From assembly GCF_016863015.1 (NCBI RefSeq), contig NZ_BOOB01000034.1, positions 62,001-126,000 on the forward strand: a stretch of 64,000 bases of DNA. The letters are read 5' to 3'. The translations under genes and the position numbers were made by a program. Shown in pieces: positions 8,087 through 18,315 of this stretch. The stretch is from Microbispora amethystogenes. GTDB lineage: Bacteria; Actinomycetota; Actinomycetes; Streptosporangiales; Streptosporangiaceae. A model generated the notes under the pieces. The model saw only the letters and a list, made by a program, of their open reading frames with translations, was not told the origin of the DNA and ran no database searches. Position 1 is the first letter of the stretch; each line of letters starts with the position of its first letter.

Positions 8087-8121
8087 GGAGGAGAGCCTGC
8101 CGACAGGGGCTCACCGGAGGC

Positions 8122-11001
8122 TCACCCCCGGCTCACCGCTTCTGCGAGGGCCTCGGGAAGTCCCAGCCGGCGCAGCGCGTCCGGAGCCGAGATGCCGCCG
8201 GCCGCCACGGCTCCGGCGGCCTCCCGGTAGCGCGTCCGGGCTGTCGAGTGGTCGCCGCGCGCTTCCGCGACGCGGCCCAGCCCGGCGAGCGCGCGCACCC
8301 GGTTGCCGAGGCTTCTGATCCAGTGCGGGTCGATCCGCTCCAGGGCCTCGCCGTACAGCCGTTCCGCCTCGTCCAGGCCGCCCTCCCCCAGGGCGATGTC
8401 GCCGAGCCCCCGCAGGGCCGCCCCCAGACAGGTGCCGCTGCCGGCGCCGCGGGCCAGCTCGGCGGCTCTCGCGTAGTCCGCGCGCGCCCCCTCCGCGTCG
8501 CCGGCGGCGGCCAGGTAGTCGCCCCGGTTGACCAGCAGGTCGGCGGAGTCCTCCCGGGCGCCGAGCAGGCCGGTCAGGGTGAGGGCATCGTCGGTCAGGG
8601 CGATCGCCCGCGCGTGATCGCCGCGTCCGCCCGCCAGCCCGGCGAGCATGTCCAGAGCCAGTGCGGCGCCCCATCTGTCCCCGAGAACGCGGAAATCCTC
8701 GGCGGCCGCGCCGAAGTCCCGCTCGGCCGGTGCGACGTCCCTCTCGCCCAGGGCGCCGAAGCCCGACACGATCCGGGCGACCGCCCGCACCCACGGCTCG
8801 GGGCTGTCGTGCTGGGCCGACAGGAGGGTGAACGCGGCCTGTGGCTCGCTTTCGCCGACGTTCCGCATCATCCACGGCAACAGGACCGCCGGGTAACGGC
8901 CCGGCCGGTCGCCCGACCACGCGGCGGCCAGAGCCCTGTCCGCCGCCGCGCGGTGGCGCCGCCATGTCGCGCGGTCGGACGCGGCCAGCAGCACGCACGT
9001 CGCGTACTCCTCGCCGAGGCCGTCCGGGGGCGTGTCACCGAGCGCGCCGAGCAGCCCGATCGCGTACGGTGCGACCGCGGCGGACACGCCCCGGATCCAC
9101 AGGTAGGCCGAGGCGGCGGCGAGCAGTTCCAGGGCCGTCGCGATCTCCCTGGCCTCGACCGCCCACCGCACCGCCGCCAGCAGGTTCTCGTGCTCGGCGA
9201 CGAGGAGCGGCAGCCATTCCAGTTGCCCCGCCCGCCGCAGGTGCGGATCGGCCGCCCGCACGAGCTCCAGGACATGCCGCGCGTGGGCGCGCAGCGCCGT
9301 TTCGCGGTCGCCCGCCTCGTCGAGCCGCTCGGCGCCGTAGGCGCGGATCGTCTCCAGCATCCGGTAACGGCCGCGGGAGACCTCCAGGAGCGACTTGTCG
9401 GCCAGCGACTCCAGCGTCTCGGCATCCGCGCGGCACACCTGCCGCGCCGACTCCGCCGTCGCGCCTCCCGCGAAGACGGTGAACCGCCGTGCGGCTCGCC
9501 GCTCGGGCTCGGTCAGCATGTCCCAGCTCCACGCGACCACCGAACGCAGCGTCCGGTGCCGGCCGTCGGCCGGACGGCTGCCGCGGGACGTGATCGCGAG
9601 CCGGTCGTTCAGCCTCCCCTCGAGTTCGCCGAGGTCCAGCGAGCGTAGCCGCGCCGCCGCGAGTTCGACGGCCAGCGGCAGGTCGTCCAGGGCCGCGCAG
9701 ATCCGCCGTACGCGCCGGGGGTCGGCGGCGAAACCCCGTCGCACGGCGCGGGCCCGGTCGGTGAACAGCCGCACCGCCGCGTCGCCGTCGAGCGGACGCA
9801 CCGGGTAGAGGTGCTCGCCGATGACTCCCAGAGGTTCGCGGCTGGTGGCCAGGACCCGCAGCCGCGGGCAGGCCGCCAGCAGCCGCGCCGCCAGCGCGGC
9901 CGCCTCCTCGACCACGTGCTCGCAGTTGTCCAGCACGAGCAGGAGCACCCGGTGGGACAGCGCCGCGATCAGGCGGTCGACCGGCGTCCGCGGGCCGTCC
10001 CCCATCTGCAGCCCGCTCTCACGTAGGCCGAGCGCGCCGAGCACCGCCCGCGCCGGCCCGTCCCCGTCGCCCAGCGCGGCCAGCTCCACGAAGCACACCT
10101 CGTCGGCCGCCGCCCCGGCCACCTCGACCGACAGCCGGGTCTTGCCCACGCCGCCGGGCCCGAGCAAGGTCACCAGCCGGGCCACCCGGAGCAGGCCGGC
10201 GACCTCGGCCACCTCCTCGTCGCGGCCGACGAAGGAGGTCAGCTGGGCGGGCGGTGCGGCGGGCCACGGCGACGGATCGGCGCTCAGCAGCTCCCGGTGC
10301 AACGCGACCAGCTCGGCCGAGGGATCGGCGCCCAGCTCGTCGGCCAGGCGCCGCCTCACCTCCTCGAACACGAGCAGCGCCTCGCCCTGTCCGCCCTCGG
10401 CGGACAGCGCGCGCATCAACAGTCCGGCCGGCCGTTCCCTGAGCGGGTGGCGGCCGACGAGCTCGCGCAGCTCCGCGATCACGGCGCGATGCTCGCCGAG
10501 CCGCAGGTCGCCCTCGATCCGGTCCTCCAGCGCGGCCAGCCGCAGCTCCTCCAGCCGCGTCGCGGCGGCCTGGGCCGTCTCGCTCTCGGTGAGCCCGGCC
10601 AGCGCGGGTCCGCGCCACAGGTCCTGCGCCTCGCGCAGCAGCGTCACCGCTCGTTCCGCCTCGCCGTCGCGCAACGCCGTCCGGCCCTGCCCGGCCAGCC
10701 GCTCGAACCGGCAGGCGTCCACGTCGTCGTCCGCGACCAGGATCCGGTATCCCGCACCGCTCCGCTCGATCACGGCCTCCGGCCCCAGCGCGGCGCGCAG
10801 CCGGGACACCTGCGACTGCAGCGCGTGGGCCGACAGCACGCCGCCGGGATCGATCTCCCCGGTCAGCCGGTCGGACGGCACGACCCGGCCAGGGCGGATC
10901 AGCAGCAGCGCCAGCAGCGCGCGCCGCGCCGGTCCGCCCAGCGGAACCTCGATCCCGTCGTCGCGCCACGCCCGGGTCTCGCCGAGGATTCCGAACCGCA
11001 T
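8122..11001 (-). CDS. AfsR/SARP-like regulator with BTAD, NB-ARC ATPase and TPR-type tail
   Basis: 959 residues. An OmpR-like winged helix occupies about 1-92, a bacterial transcriptional activator domain about 95-242, and an NB-ARC-type ATPase from about 255 with Walker A GPGGVGKTR at 281-289. The C-terminal half is a long helical-repeat region of TPR character. This architecture matches AfsR-type activators of secondary metabolism and development in streptomycetes. ATG at 11001 starts the winged helix exactly (MRFGILGETRAW). The Shine-Dalgarno lies in the 5' arm of a perfect 7-bp inverted repeat that ends against the ATG. The gene follows dapB after 32 bases and precedes the FAD monooxygenase, a likely target. 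Confidence 0.92.
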   Translation of the reverse strand: MRFGILGETRAWRDDGIEVPLGGPARRALLALLLIRPGRVVPSDRLTGEIDPGGVLSAHALQSQVSRLRAALGPEAVIERSGAGYRILVADDDVDACRFERLAGQGRTALRDGEAERAVTLLREAQDLWRGPALAGLTESETAQAAATRLEELRLAALEDRIEGDLRLGEHRAVIAELRELVGRHPLRERPAGLLMRALSAEGGQGEALLVFEEVRRRLADELGADPSAELVALHRELLSADPSPWPAAPPAQLTSFVGRDEEVAEVAGLLRVARLVTLLGPGGVGKTRLSVEVAGAAADEVCFVELAALGDGDGPARAVLGALGLRESGLQMGDGPRTPVDRLIAALSHRVLLLVLDNCEHVVEEAAALAARLLAACPRLRVLATSREPLGVIGEHLYPVRPLDGDAAVRLFTDRARAVRRGFAADPRRVRRICAALDDLPLAVELAAARLRSLDLGELEGRLNDRLAITSRGSRPADGRHRTLRSVVAWSWDMLTEPERRAARRFTVFAGGATAESARQVCRADAETLESLADKSLLEVSRGRYRMLETIRAYGAERLDEAGDRETALRAHARHVLELVRAADPHLRRAGQLEWLPLLVAEHENLLAAVRWAVEAREIATALELLAAASAYLWIRGVSAAVAPYAIGLLGALGDTPPDGLGEEYATCVLLAASDRATWRRHRAAADRALAAAWSGDRPGRYPAVLLPWMMRNVGESEPQAAFTLLSAQHDSPEPWVRAVARIVSGFGALGERDVAPAERDFGAAAEDFRVLGDRWGAALALDMLAGLAGGRGDHARAIALTDDALTLTGLLGAREDSADLLVNRGDYLAAAGDAEGARADYARAAELARGAGSGTCLGAALRGLGDIALGEGGLDEAERLYGEALERIDPHWIRSLGNRVRALAGLGRVAEARGDHSTARTRYREAAGAVAAGGISAPDALRRLGLPEALAEAVSRG

Positions 11002-11021
11002 GCCGGAGATTATCCTCCGGC
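11002..11021 (-). promoter_or_regulatory. Inverted repeat that can hide the ribosome-binding site of the AfsR-like gene
   Basis: On the minus strand GCCGGAG (11021-11015) and CTCCGGC (11008-11002) form a perfect 7-bp stem with a 6-base loop. The GGAGG Shine-Dalgarno is in the first arm and the second arm touches the ATG at 11001. Folding would block initiation unless ribosomes or a factor open it. It could also be a DNA operator. Confidence 0.45.
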
Positions 11022-11033
11022 GGGCGGCGACCA

Positions 11034-11780
<747 letters not shown>

Positions 11781-11811
11781 CTATAGCGCCCGGCCGCCGC
11801 GACGGCGGAGG

Positions 11812-11863
11812 GGAGGCACGGACAGGAGACACGGGCAGGAGACACGGGCAGGAGACACGGACG
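11812..11863. repeat. Four tandem copies of a 13-base unit upstream of dapB
   Basis: Copies close to GGAGACACGGGCA start at 11812, 11825, 11838 and 11851, the first degenerate. The array lies between the dapB start and the terminator after the M16 gene. No function is evident. Confidence 0.75.
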
Positions 11864-11902
11864 GGGAAGCGCGGCCAGGGGTCAGTGCGGACGGCAGACG
11901 AG

Positions 11903-11942
11903 AAAAGGCCGCGTGCGGTGCGAATGCACCACACGCGGCCTC
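11903..11942 (-). terminator. Rho-independent terminator of the pnp/M16 operon
   Basis: Read leftwards, GGCCGCGTG pairs with CACGCGGCC, with an inner GGTGC/GCACC stem and a short loop, followed by TTTTCT. It lies about 65 bases after the stop of the M16 peptidase gene. It is one of the few hairpins here with a clear U-tract. Confidence 0.82.
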
Positions 11943-11958
11943 CACAGCCCGCGGCGCG

Positions 11959-12008
11959 GGCTCACGACAGGCTTACGACAAGCTCACGACGGCCTCACGA
12001 CAGGCTCA
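11959..12008. repeat. Tandem 11-base repeat overlapping the stop codon of the M16 peptidase gene
   Basis: About four and a half units close to GGCTCACGACA. The stop codon of the leftward gene (TCA at 12006-12008) is the start of the last, partial unit, so the segment holding the stop has been duplicated outward. Confidence 0.75.
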
Positions 12009-13316
12009 GGCGATGGCGAAGCCGAAGTCCTTGTCGGCGTACGGCCCGATCACGGCGAGCGTCAGGGGCCGGTTGAGGACGTCCTGGGCGACCGCGGCGA
12101 TCTCCTCGGGGGTGACCGCCTCGATGTGCCCAAGTATCTCGTCCACCGTCATGAGCCGCTCGTAGACGAGCTCGCTCTTGCCGATCCTGGACATGCGCGA
12201 GCCGGTGTCCTCGAGACCGAGCACCAGCCCGCCGCGCATCTGGCCCTTGCCGCGGGCGATCTCCTCGGGCGTGATGCCCTCGGCCAGGACCCTGCCCAGC
12301 TCGTCGCGGCAGATCTTCAGCACGTCGTCGATCTTCGAGGGCAGGCAGCCCACGTAGATCCCGAACTGGCCGGTGTCGGCGTACTGGGAGGTGTAGCTGT
12401 AGGCGCTGTAGGCCAGGCCGCGCTTCTCCCGGATCTCCTGGAACAGGCGCGACGACATGCCGCCGCCGAGCGCCGCGTTCAGGACGCCGAGGGCGAAGCG
12501 CCGGTCGTCGTTGCGGGAGACGGCGGTCATGCCGAGGACCAGGTTGGCCTGCTCGGTGGGCCGGTCGAGCACCCGCACCCCGCTCCGGACGTCCACGCCG
12601 GGCCCGCCGATGCGCGGCTGCGCCGGCGCGGCGGAGCCGCCCAGCGCGCCCGCCCGCTCGTACGCCGCCGCGACCAGCGCGACCACCCGCTCGTGGTCGA
12701 CGTTGCCCGCCACCGACACCACGGTGCGGGGCGGGACGTAGAACCGCTGGTAGTACTCGCGGATGCGGTCGCGGGTGAGCGCGTTGATCGAGTCGTCGTT
12801 GCCGAGGATCGGACGGCCGATCGGCGTGTCGCCGTACAACTCGGTGGAGAACTGCTCGTGCACCACGTCGGAGGGATCGTCGTCGTGCATGGCGATCTCC
12901 TCCAGGATCACGCCGCGCTCCGACTCCACGTCCTCCTCGGTGACCAGCGAGGAGGTCACCACGTCGGCGAGCACGTCGATCGCCAGCGGCAGGTCCTCGT
13001 CGAGCACCCGGGCGTAGTAGCAGGTGTACTCCTTGGCGGTGAACGCGTTGATCTCACCGCCGATGCCCTCGATGGACGCCGAGATCTCCATGGCGTCCCG
13101 CGTCGGCGTGCCCTTGAAGAGCAGGTGCTCCAGGAAGTGGGTGGCCCCCATGTGCTCGGGGGCCTCGTCGCGCGAACCGATGCCCACCCACATGCCGACC
13201 GCGACGCTGCGCACGGTCGGCATCGTCTCCGTCACGACCCGAAGGCCGCCGGGCAGGACGGTGCGGCGGACGACCCCCGCACCCTCCTTGCCCGGAAACA
13301 GCGTCTCGGTGGTCAC
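12006..13316 (-). CDS. M16-family zinc metallopeptidase (processing-peptidase type)
   Basis: 436 residues. The inverted zinc motif HFLEH appears in [14 protein letters not shown], with the third ligand glutamate in the downstream [13 protein letters not shown] region. The second, inactive-type M16 half follows ([22 protein letters not shown]). M16 peptidases degrade short or unfolded peptides. GTG at 13316 overlaps the pnp stop by four bases (GTGA), so it is translationally coupled to pnp. The same pnp-M16-dapB order occurs in streptomycetes. A strong terminator follows. Confidence 0.93.
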   Translation of the reverse strand: MTTETLFPGKEGAGVVRRTVLPGGLRVVTETMPTVRSVAVGMWVGIGSRDEAPEHMGATHFLEHLLFKGTPTRDAMEISASIEGIGGEINAFTAKEYTCYYARVLDEDLPLAIDVLADVVTSSLVTEEDVESERGVILEEIAMHDDDPSDVVHEQFSTELYGDTPIGRPILGNDDSINALTRDRIREYYQRFYVPPRTVVSVAGNVDHERVVALVAAAYERAGALGGSAAPAQPRIGGPGVDVRSGVRVLDRPTEQANLVLGMTAVSRNDDRRFALGVLNAALGGGMSSRLFQEIREKRGLAYSAYSYTSQYADTGQFGIYVGCLPSKIDDVLKICRDELGRVLAEGITPEEIARGKGQMRGGLVLGLEDTGSRMSRIGKSELVYERLMTVDEILGHIEAVTPEEIAAVAQDVLNRPLTLAVIGPYADKDFGFAIA

Positions 13317-15643
13317 GAGTTGCGCTCGTCCCGTCCGCCACGGGTACGGCTGCGGCTGCGGCGCGGAGCCCGCGGCTGCTCGTCCTCCCCCTCCGGCGCG
13401 GCGGCGGCCTCGGCGGGCGGGGCACCGGTCTCCGCGGCACCGGTCTCAGCACCGGCGTCCTTCTCGGCGGCCTCCTTCTCGACCACCTCGACCGGGACCA
13501 GCGAGAGCTTGCCGCGCGAGTCGATCTCGGCGATCTCGACCTGGATCTTCTCGCCGACGTTCATGACGTCCTCGACGTTCTCGATCCGCCGGCCGCCGTG
13601 CAGCTTGCGGATCTGCGAGACGTGCAGCAGGCCGTCCTTGCCCGGGAGCAGCGAGACGAACGCGCCGAACGCGGCGATCTTGACGACCGTGCCCAGGTAG
13701 CGCTCGCCGACCTCCGGCATGTGCGGGTTCGCGATGCCGTTGATCAGCGTGCGGGCGGCCTCGGCGGACGGGCCGTCGGTGGCGCCGATGTAGATCGTGC
13801 CGTCGTCCTCGATGGTGATCTCGGCGCCCGTGTCGTCCTGGATCTGGTTGATCATCTTGCCCTTGGGGCCGATGACCTCGCCGATCTTGTCGACCGGGAC
13901 CTTGATGGTGATGATCCGCGGCGCGGTCGGGTTCATCTCCGCCGGGGCGTCGATGGCCTCCTGCATCACGTCGAGGATCGCCAGCCGGGCGCCCCTCGCC
14001 TGCTTCAGCGCGGCGGCGAGCACGTGGGCCGGGATGCCGTCCAGCTTGGTGTCGAGCTGGAGCGCGGTGATCAGGTCCTTGGTGCCGGCGACCTTGAAGT
14101 CCATGTCGCCCATCGCGTCCTCGGCGCCGAGGATGTCGGTCAGCGTGACGAAGGTCTCGCCCTCGCCGATGAGACCCATCGCGATGCCCGCGACCATCTC
14201 CTTGAGCGGGACGCCCGCGTCGAGCAGCGCCATCGTGGAGGCGCAGACCGACCCCATGGAGGTCGAGCCGTTCGACCCGACCGCCTCCGACACCTGCCGG
14301 ATCGCGTACGGGAACTCCTCACGCGTGGGCAGCACGGGGATCAGCGCCCGCTCGGCCAGCGCGCCGTGGCCGATCTCCCGGCGCTTCGGCGAGCCGACGC
14401 GGCCCGTCTCACCCGTGGAGTACGGCGGGAAGTTGTAGTTGTGCATGTAGCGCTTGGTCCGCTCGGGATTGAGCGTGTCGATCATCTGCTCCATGCGCAG
14501 CATGTTCAGCGTGGTGATGCCGAGGATCTGGGTCTCGCCACGCTCGAACAGGGCCGAGCCGTGCACCCGGGGCACGACGTGGACCTCGGCGTTGAGCTGC
14601 CGGATGTCCTTGGGCCCGCGGCCGTCGATGCGGACGCCCTCGCTGATGACCCGCTCGCGCATCAGCTTCTTGGTCAGCGACCGGAACGCGGCGCCGATCT
14701 CCTTCTCGCGGCCCTCGAAGTCGGGCAGCAGCTTCTCGGCCGCGAGCTGCTTGACCCGGTCGATCTCCAGCTCGCGCTCCTGCTTGCCGGCGATCGTCAG
14801 CGCCGAGGCCAGCTCGCTCCGCACGGCGGCGGTGACGGCCTCCAGGGCGTCGTCCTGGTAGTCGAGGAAGATCGGATACTCGGCGGTCTCCTTGCCGGCC
14901 ACCTCGGCCAGCTTGGACTGCGCGTCGCAGAGCACCTTGATGAACGGCTTGGCGGCCTCCAGGCCCTGGGCCACGACCTCCTCGGTCGGGGCGACCGCGC
15001 CCTCGGCGACCAGCTTCAGCGTGTCGCGGGTCGACTCGGCCTCGACCATCATGATCGCCACGTCGCCGTCGGCGATCGTGCGGCCGGCGACGACCATGTC
15101 GAACGTGGCGCGCTCAAGCTCGACGTGGGTGGGGAACGCCACCCACTGGCCGTCGATGAGCGCGACCCGCACGCCGCCGATCGGGCCGGAGAACGGCAGC
15201 CCGGCGAGCTGCGTCGACATGCTCGCGGCGTTGATCGCGATCACGTCGTACAGGTGGTCGGGGTGCAGGGCCATGATCGTCGCGACGATCTGGATCTCGT
15301 TGCGCAGGCCCTTCACGAACGACGGCCGCAGCGGCCGGTCGATGAGGCGGCAGGTGAGGATCGCGTCCTCCGACGGCCTGCCCTCCCGGCGGAAGAACGA
15401 GCCGGGGATGCGGCCCGCCGCGTACATCCGCTCCTCGACGTCCACCGTCAGCGGGAAGAAGTCGAGGTTCTCCTTGGGATGCTTGGACGCGGTGGTCGCG
15501 GACAGGATCATGGTCTCGTCGTCCAGGTACGCGACCGCGCTGCCTGCTGCCTGCCTGGCCAGCCTGCCGGTCTCGAACCTGATCGTACGCGTGCCAAAGG
15601 GGCCGTTGTCGATAACGGCCTCCGTGCTGTGGACACCCTCCAC
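13313..15643 (-). CDS. pnp: Polyribonucleotide nucleotidyltransferase (PNPase)
   Basis: 776 residues with two RNase PH domains, a KH domain near residues 585-650 ([21 protein letters not shown]) and an S1 domain ([20 protein letters not shown]). PNPase degrades RNA 3' to 5' by phosphorolysis and in actinobacteria also makes 3' tails and (p)ppGpp-sensitive products. The C-terminus is a low-complexity Glu/Ala then Arg-rich tail ([16 protein letters not shown]). GTG at 15643 follows a strong AAGGAGG site. The 281-base leader to rpsO contains a terminator and two further hairpins. Confidence 0.97.
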   Translation of the reverse strand: MEGVHSTEAVIDNGPFGTRTIRFETGRLARQAAGSAVAYLDDETMILSATTASKHPKENLDFFPLTVDVEERMYAAGRIPGSFFRREGRPSEDAILTCRLIDRPLRPSFVKGLRNEIQIVATIMALHPDHLYDVIAINAASMSTQLAGLPFSGPIGGVRVALIDGQWVAFPTHVELERATFDMVVAGRTIADGDVAIMMVEAESTRDTLKLVAEGAVAPTEEVVAQGLEAAKPFIKVLCDAQSKLAEVAGKETAEYPIFLDYQDDALEAVTAAVRSELASALTIAGKQERELEIDRVKQLAAEKLLPDFEGREKEIGAAFRSLTKKLMRERVISEGVRIDGRGPKDIRQLNAEVHVVPRVHGSALFERGETQILGITTLNMLRMEQMIDTLNPERTKRYMHNYNFPPYSTGETGRVGSPKRREIGHGALAERALIPVLPTREEFPYAIRQVSEAVGSNGSTSMGSVCASTMALLDAGVPLKEMVAGIAMGLIGEGETFVTLTDILGAEDAMGDMDFKVAGTKDLITALQLDTKLDGIPAHVLAAALKQARGARLAILDVMQEAIDAPAEMNPTAPRIITIKVPVDKIGEVIGPKGKMINQIQDDTGAEITIEDDGTIYIGATDGPSAEAARTLINGIANPHMPEVGERYLGTVVKIAAFGAFVSLLPGKDGLLHVSQIRKLHGGRRIENVEDVMNVGEKIQVEIAEIDSRGKLSLVPVEVVEKEAAEKDAGAETGAAETGAPPAEAAAAPEGEDEQPRAPRRSRSRTRGGRDERNS

Positions 15644-15740
15644 GGGGGACCTCCTTCTCGGATCGGTCTCCCGCGTCTCGGTTGCCGGGCTCCCCGTTCA
15701 GGTGCAGTGCCGGTCTTCGATCGAAGCGCCCGGTCCGTCC

Positions 15741-15758
15741 GCACGGCTTTCGCCGTGC
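15741..15758 (-). promoter_or_regulatory. Hairpin in the pnp leader
   Basis: GCACGGC at 15741-15747 and GCCGTGC at 15752-15758 form a perfect 7-bp stem with a 4-base loop, about 100 bases upstream of pnp. pnp leaders in other bacteria carry RNase III-sensitive hairpins used in autoregulation; whether this one does is inference. Confidence 0.35.
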
Positions 15759-15864
15759 CGACCGGGGGCCACTACCGAGGACCGGCCCTCTCACGCCGCG
15801 GGATCGCGCTGCGGCTTGCTTGCGGACGCGGGGCACTGTGTCTCGGCTCTTCAGTTGTCTTGCC

Positions 15865-15881
15865 AGGCCATTGTGGCCTGT
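15865..15881 (-). promoter_or_regulatory. Second hairpin between rpsO and pnp
   Basis: CAGGCCA and TGGCCTG form a 7-bp stem with a 3-base loop, just past the rpsO terminator in the direction of transcription. It may be a processing or decay site on read-through RNA. Confidence 0.3.
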
Positions 15882-15889
15882 TTATGGAA

Positions 15890-15917
15890 AAGGAGCGGCG
15901 AGGAATCGCCGCTCCTT
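15890..15917 (-). terminator. Terminator hairpin after rpsO
   Basis: A perfect 12-bp stem, AAGGAGCGGCGA with TCGCCGCTCCTT, has a 4-base loop and is followed leftwards by TTCC. It lies 8 bases after the rpsO stop. It probably lowers pnp expression relative to rpsO. Confidence 0.72.
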
Positions 15918-15924
15918 ACTCACC

Positions 15925-16194
15925 TTATCGGCGAAGGCCCAGCCGCTCAATCAGGGAGCGGTAGCGGGTGATGTCCTTGGCCTGCAGGTACTTCAGCAGC
16001 CGGCGGCGCCGGCCGACCAGCAGGAGCAGACCACGACGGCTGTGGTGGTCGTGCTTGTGGGTCTTCAGGTGCTCGGTCAGGTCGCTGATCCGCCTGCTGA
16101 GAAGCGCGATCTGGACCTCCGGGGACCCGGTGTCACCCTCGGTGGTGCCGTACTCGGTGATGATGGTCTTGGTGGTAGCGGCGTCGAGCGACAC
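15925..16194 (-). CDS. rpsO: 30S ribosomal protein S15
   Basis: 89 residues when started at GTG 16194 ([16 protein letters not shown]), the normal length for S15. A longer in-frame reading adds an unconserved leader. Conserved stretches include [17 protein letters not shown] and [22 protein letters not shown]15 binds 16S rRNA early in 30S assembly. GGAG lies just upstream of the GTG. rpsO followed by pnp is a very old gene order. The 160-base gap to ribF could hold its promoter. Confidence 0.97.
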   Translation of the reverse strand: MSLDAATTKTIITEYGTTEGDTGSPEVQIALLSRRISDLTEHLKTHKHDHHSRRGLLLLVGRRRRLLKYLQAKDITRYRSLIERLGLRR

Positions 16195-16355
16195 TGCTTC
16201 TCCGTTCTGATGAAATGGCACGCGCGACACTTCGAGCCCGCGAACGACCGTGCGTGCCTACAGTCGCCGTGACAGACAGCCGGGGTGGAAAGCTCCACCC
16301 GAACATGGCTGACATACAACCCTACCAGGTGCCGGCGGCGCTCCGTCGCGGTGCG

Positions 16356-17318
16356 TCACGACGTGAACGCGCGTGCCCTCGCCGTGTCCTCGTGCATCTG
16401 CTCGATCAGCGCCTCGATCGAGTCGAACCTGAGCGTGTCGCGAAGCCGCTCGCCGAAGTCCACCGCCACGTGCGCGCCGTACAGGTCGAGGTCGTCGCGG
16501 TCCAGCGCGTACGCCTCGACCGTGCGCTCCACTCCGTCGAAGGTGGGGTTGGTGCCGATCGAGATCGCGGCGGGCCAGCGCTCCCCCTCGTACGGCGAGG
16601 GGGACTGGAAGCACTCCAGCCACCCGGCGTAGACGCCCTCGGCCGGGACGGCGGTGTTGTGCGGCGACTCGACGTTGGCGGTCGGGAAGCCGAGCGCACG
16701 GCCCCGCTGGTGGCCGCGGACCACCACGCCCTCCACCCGGTGGGGGCGGCCGAGCAGGGCCGCCGCGCCCGCGACGTCACCGGTGGAGAGCCGCTCGCGG
16801 ATCCGGGTGGAGGAGATGGCCTCGCCGTCGCTGACGAGCGGCACCCCCTCGGCCGTGAAGTCGTACTTCTCCCCCAGTGTGCGCAGCGTCTCCAGGTCGC
16901 CCGCCGCCCGGTGACCGAAGCGGAAGTTCTCCCCCACCACGACACCGGCGGCGTGCAGGCGGTCGACCAGCGCGGTCTGCACGAACTCGTCCGGCGTCAT
17001 GCGGGAGAACTCCAGCGTGAACGGCAGCACGCACACCGCGTCGACGCCGAGCGAGAACAGCAGGTCGACCCGTCGGGGTGTGGTGGTGAGCCGGGGCGGC
17101 TGGTGGCCGGGCCGGACGACCTCCTCGGGATGCGGGTCGAAGGTCACGGCCACGGCCGGCAGCCCGAGGTCGCCGGCCATGCCGACCGTCCGCGTCACCA
17201 TGCGCTGGTGACCGAGATGGACACCGTCGAACACGCCGATGGTGACGACGGACCTGCCCCAGTCCTGCGGGACCTCGTCCAGCCCGTGCCAGCTCTGCAC
17301 CTCGACCTCGCTTCGCAT
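16356..17318 (-). CDS. ribF: Bifunctional riboflavin kinase / FAD synthetase
   Basis: 320 residues. The N-terminal adenylyltransferase domain has the nucleotide motif IGVFDGVHLGHQRMV near residues 27-41 and ISSTRIRERLSTGDV. The C-terminal flavokinase domain has HQRGRALGFPTANVE and ISIGTNPTF. The enzyme turns riboflavin to FMN and then FAD. ATG at 17318 matches the family start. It lies between truB and rpsO as in many actinobacteria. Confidence 0.96.
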   Translation of the reverse strand: MRSEVEVQSWHGLDEVPQDWGRSVVTIGVFDGVHLGHQRMVTRTVGMAGDLGLPAVAVTFDPHPEEVVRPGHQPPRLTTTPRRVDLLFSLGVDAVCVLPFTLEFSRMTPDEFVQTALVDRLHAAGVVVGENFRFGHRAAGDLETLRTLGEKYDFTAEGVPLVSDGEAISSTRIRERLSTGDVAGAAALLGRPHRVEGVVVRGHQRGRALGFPTANVESPHNTAVPAEGVYAGWLECFQSPSPYEGERWPAAISIGTNPTFDGVERTVEAYALDRDDLDLYGAHVAVDFGERLRDTLRFDSIEALIEQMHEDTARARAFTS

Positions 17319-17427
17319 CCATGTGCCCCGCCTCCGGCGAGGCGGCCCGGATCGCCCTCCCGGACGCCCTCGCGCGCAGTAGACAGCCTGCCATGCCCGG
17401 GCGGCCGCGCGGGAATCAGCCCCGGTT

Positions 17428-18315
17428 TCAGGAGACGAAGACCACCAGGGGCCGGGCCGCCCCGTCGCGCTCCTCGGCGAGCGCCAGCAGCGCGCCGTCC
17501 GGCCCGAACACGCCGACCGGGCCGGGCCCGAGGCCCGCCGCGCGCAGCCGCCCGCCGTGCGCGACCAGTCGCGCCTCGTCCTCGGCCACGTCCCGCCGGG
17601 GGAAGGCCGCCGCCACCGCGTCGGCCATCGGCATGATCACGCATTCGCGGGCGAGGTCCTCGATCGTGCGGGCCGACTCGATGCCGTACGGGCCGACCCG
17701 GGTGCGGCGCAGCCGGGTGAGGTGGCCGCCGACGCCGAGCGACGCGCCGAGGTCGCGGGCCAGCGCCCGGATGTAGGTGCCGCTGGAGCACGTGACGACC
17801 GCGTCGAGGTCCACCGTCTCCGGGGTCCGCCTGATCTCCCCGATCTCGAAGGCGCGCACCGTGACCGGCCGGGCGGCGAGGGCGACCTCCTCCCCCGCCC
17901 GGGCCCGCTTGTAGGCCCGTTCTCCGTCGACCTTGATGGCGCTCACCTGCGGCGGCACCTGCATGATCTCGCCGGTGAGCGCGGCGACGCCCGCACGGAT
18001 GTCCTCGTCGGTCACATGGCCCGCGGGCGTGGTGGCGGTCACCTCGCCCTCGGCGTCGTCGGTGTTGGTCGAGGCCCCGAGGCGGATCGTCGCCTCGTAC
18101 ACCTTCTCGGTCAGCGCGAGGTGCCCGAGGAGGCGGGTCGCCTTCTCCACGCCGATCACCAGCACGCCGGTCGCCATCGGGTCGAGCGTGCCGGCATGGC
18201 CGACCTTGCGGGTGCCGGCGACGCCGCGCATCTTGCCCACGACGTCGTGGGACGTCCAGTCCGCGGGCTTGTCCACGATGATGAGCCCGCTCGGCGGCGG
18301 GGGCCTTCTTGTCAC
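17428..18315 (-). CDS. truB: tRNA pseudouridine(55) synthase
   Basis: 295 residues. GHAGTLDPMATGVLVIGVEKAT contains the catalytic aspartate, and the start GLIIVDKPADWTSHDVV is diagnostic. TruB makes pseudouridine 55 in the T loop of tRNA. The C-terminal part resembles the actinobacterial TruB extension. GTG at 18315 overlaps the preceding gene's stop by four bases (GTGA), showing translational coupling. Confidence 0.96.
   Translation of the reverse strand: MTRRPPPPSGLIIVDKPADWTSHDVVGKMRGVAGTRKVGHAGTLDPMATGVLVIGVEKATRLLGHLALTEKVYEATIRLGASTNTDDAEGEVTATTPAGHVTDEDIRAGVAALTGEIMQVPPQVSAIKVDGERAYKRARAGEEVALAARPVTVRAFEIGEIRRTPETVDLDAVVTCSSGTYIRALARDLGASLGVGGHLTRLRRTRVGPYGIESARTIEDLARECVIMPMADAVAAAFPRRDVAEDEARLVAHGGRLRAAGLGPGPVGVFGPDGALLALAEERDGAARPLVVFVS

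Noticed and set aside
13598-15964. Rightward open frame of nearly 800 codons opposite pnp
   Set aside because: Shadow of pnp; rich in Arg, Asp, Leu and His without domains, no ribosome-binding site.
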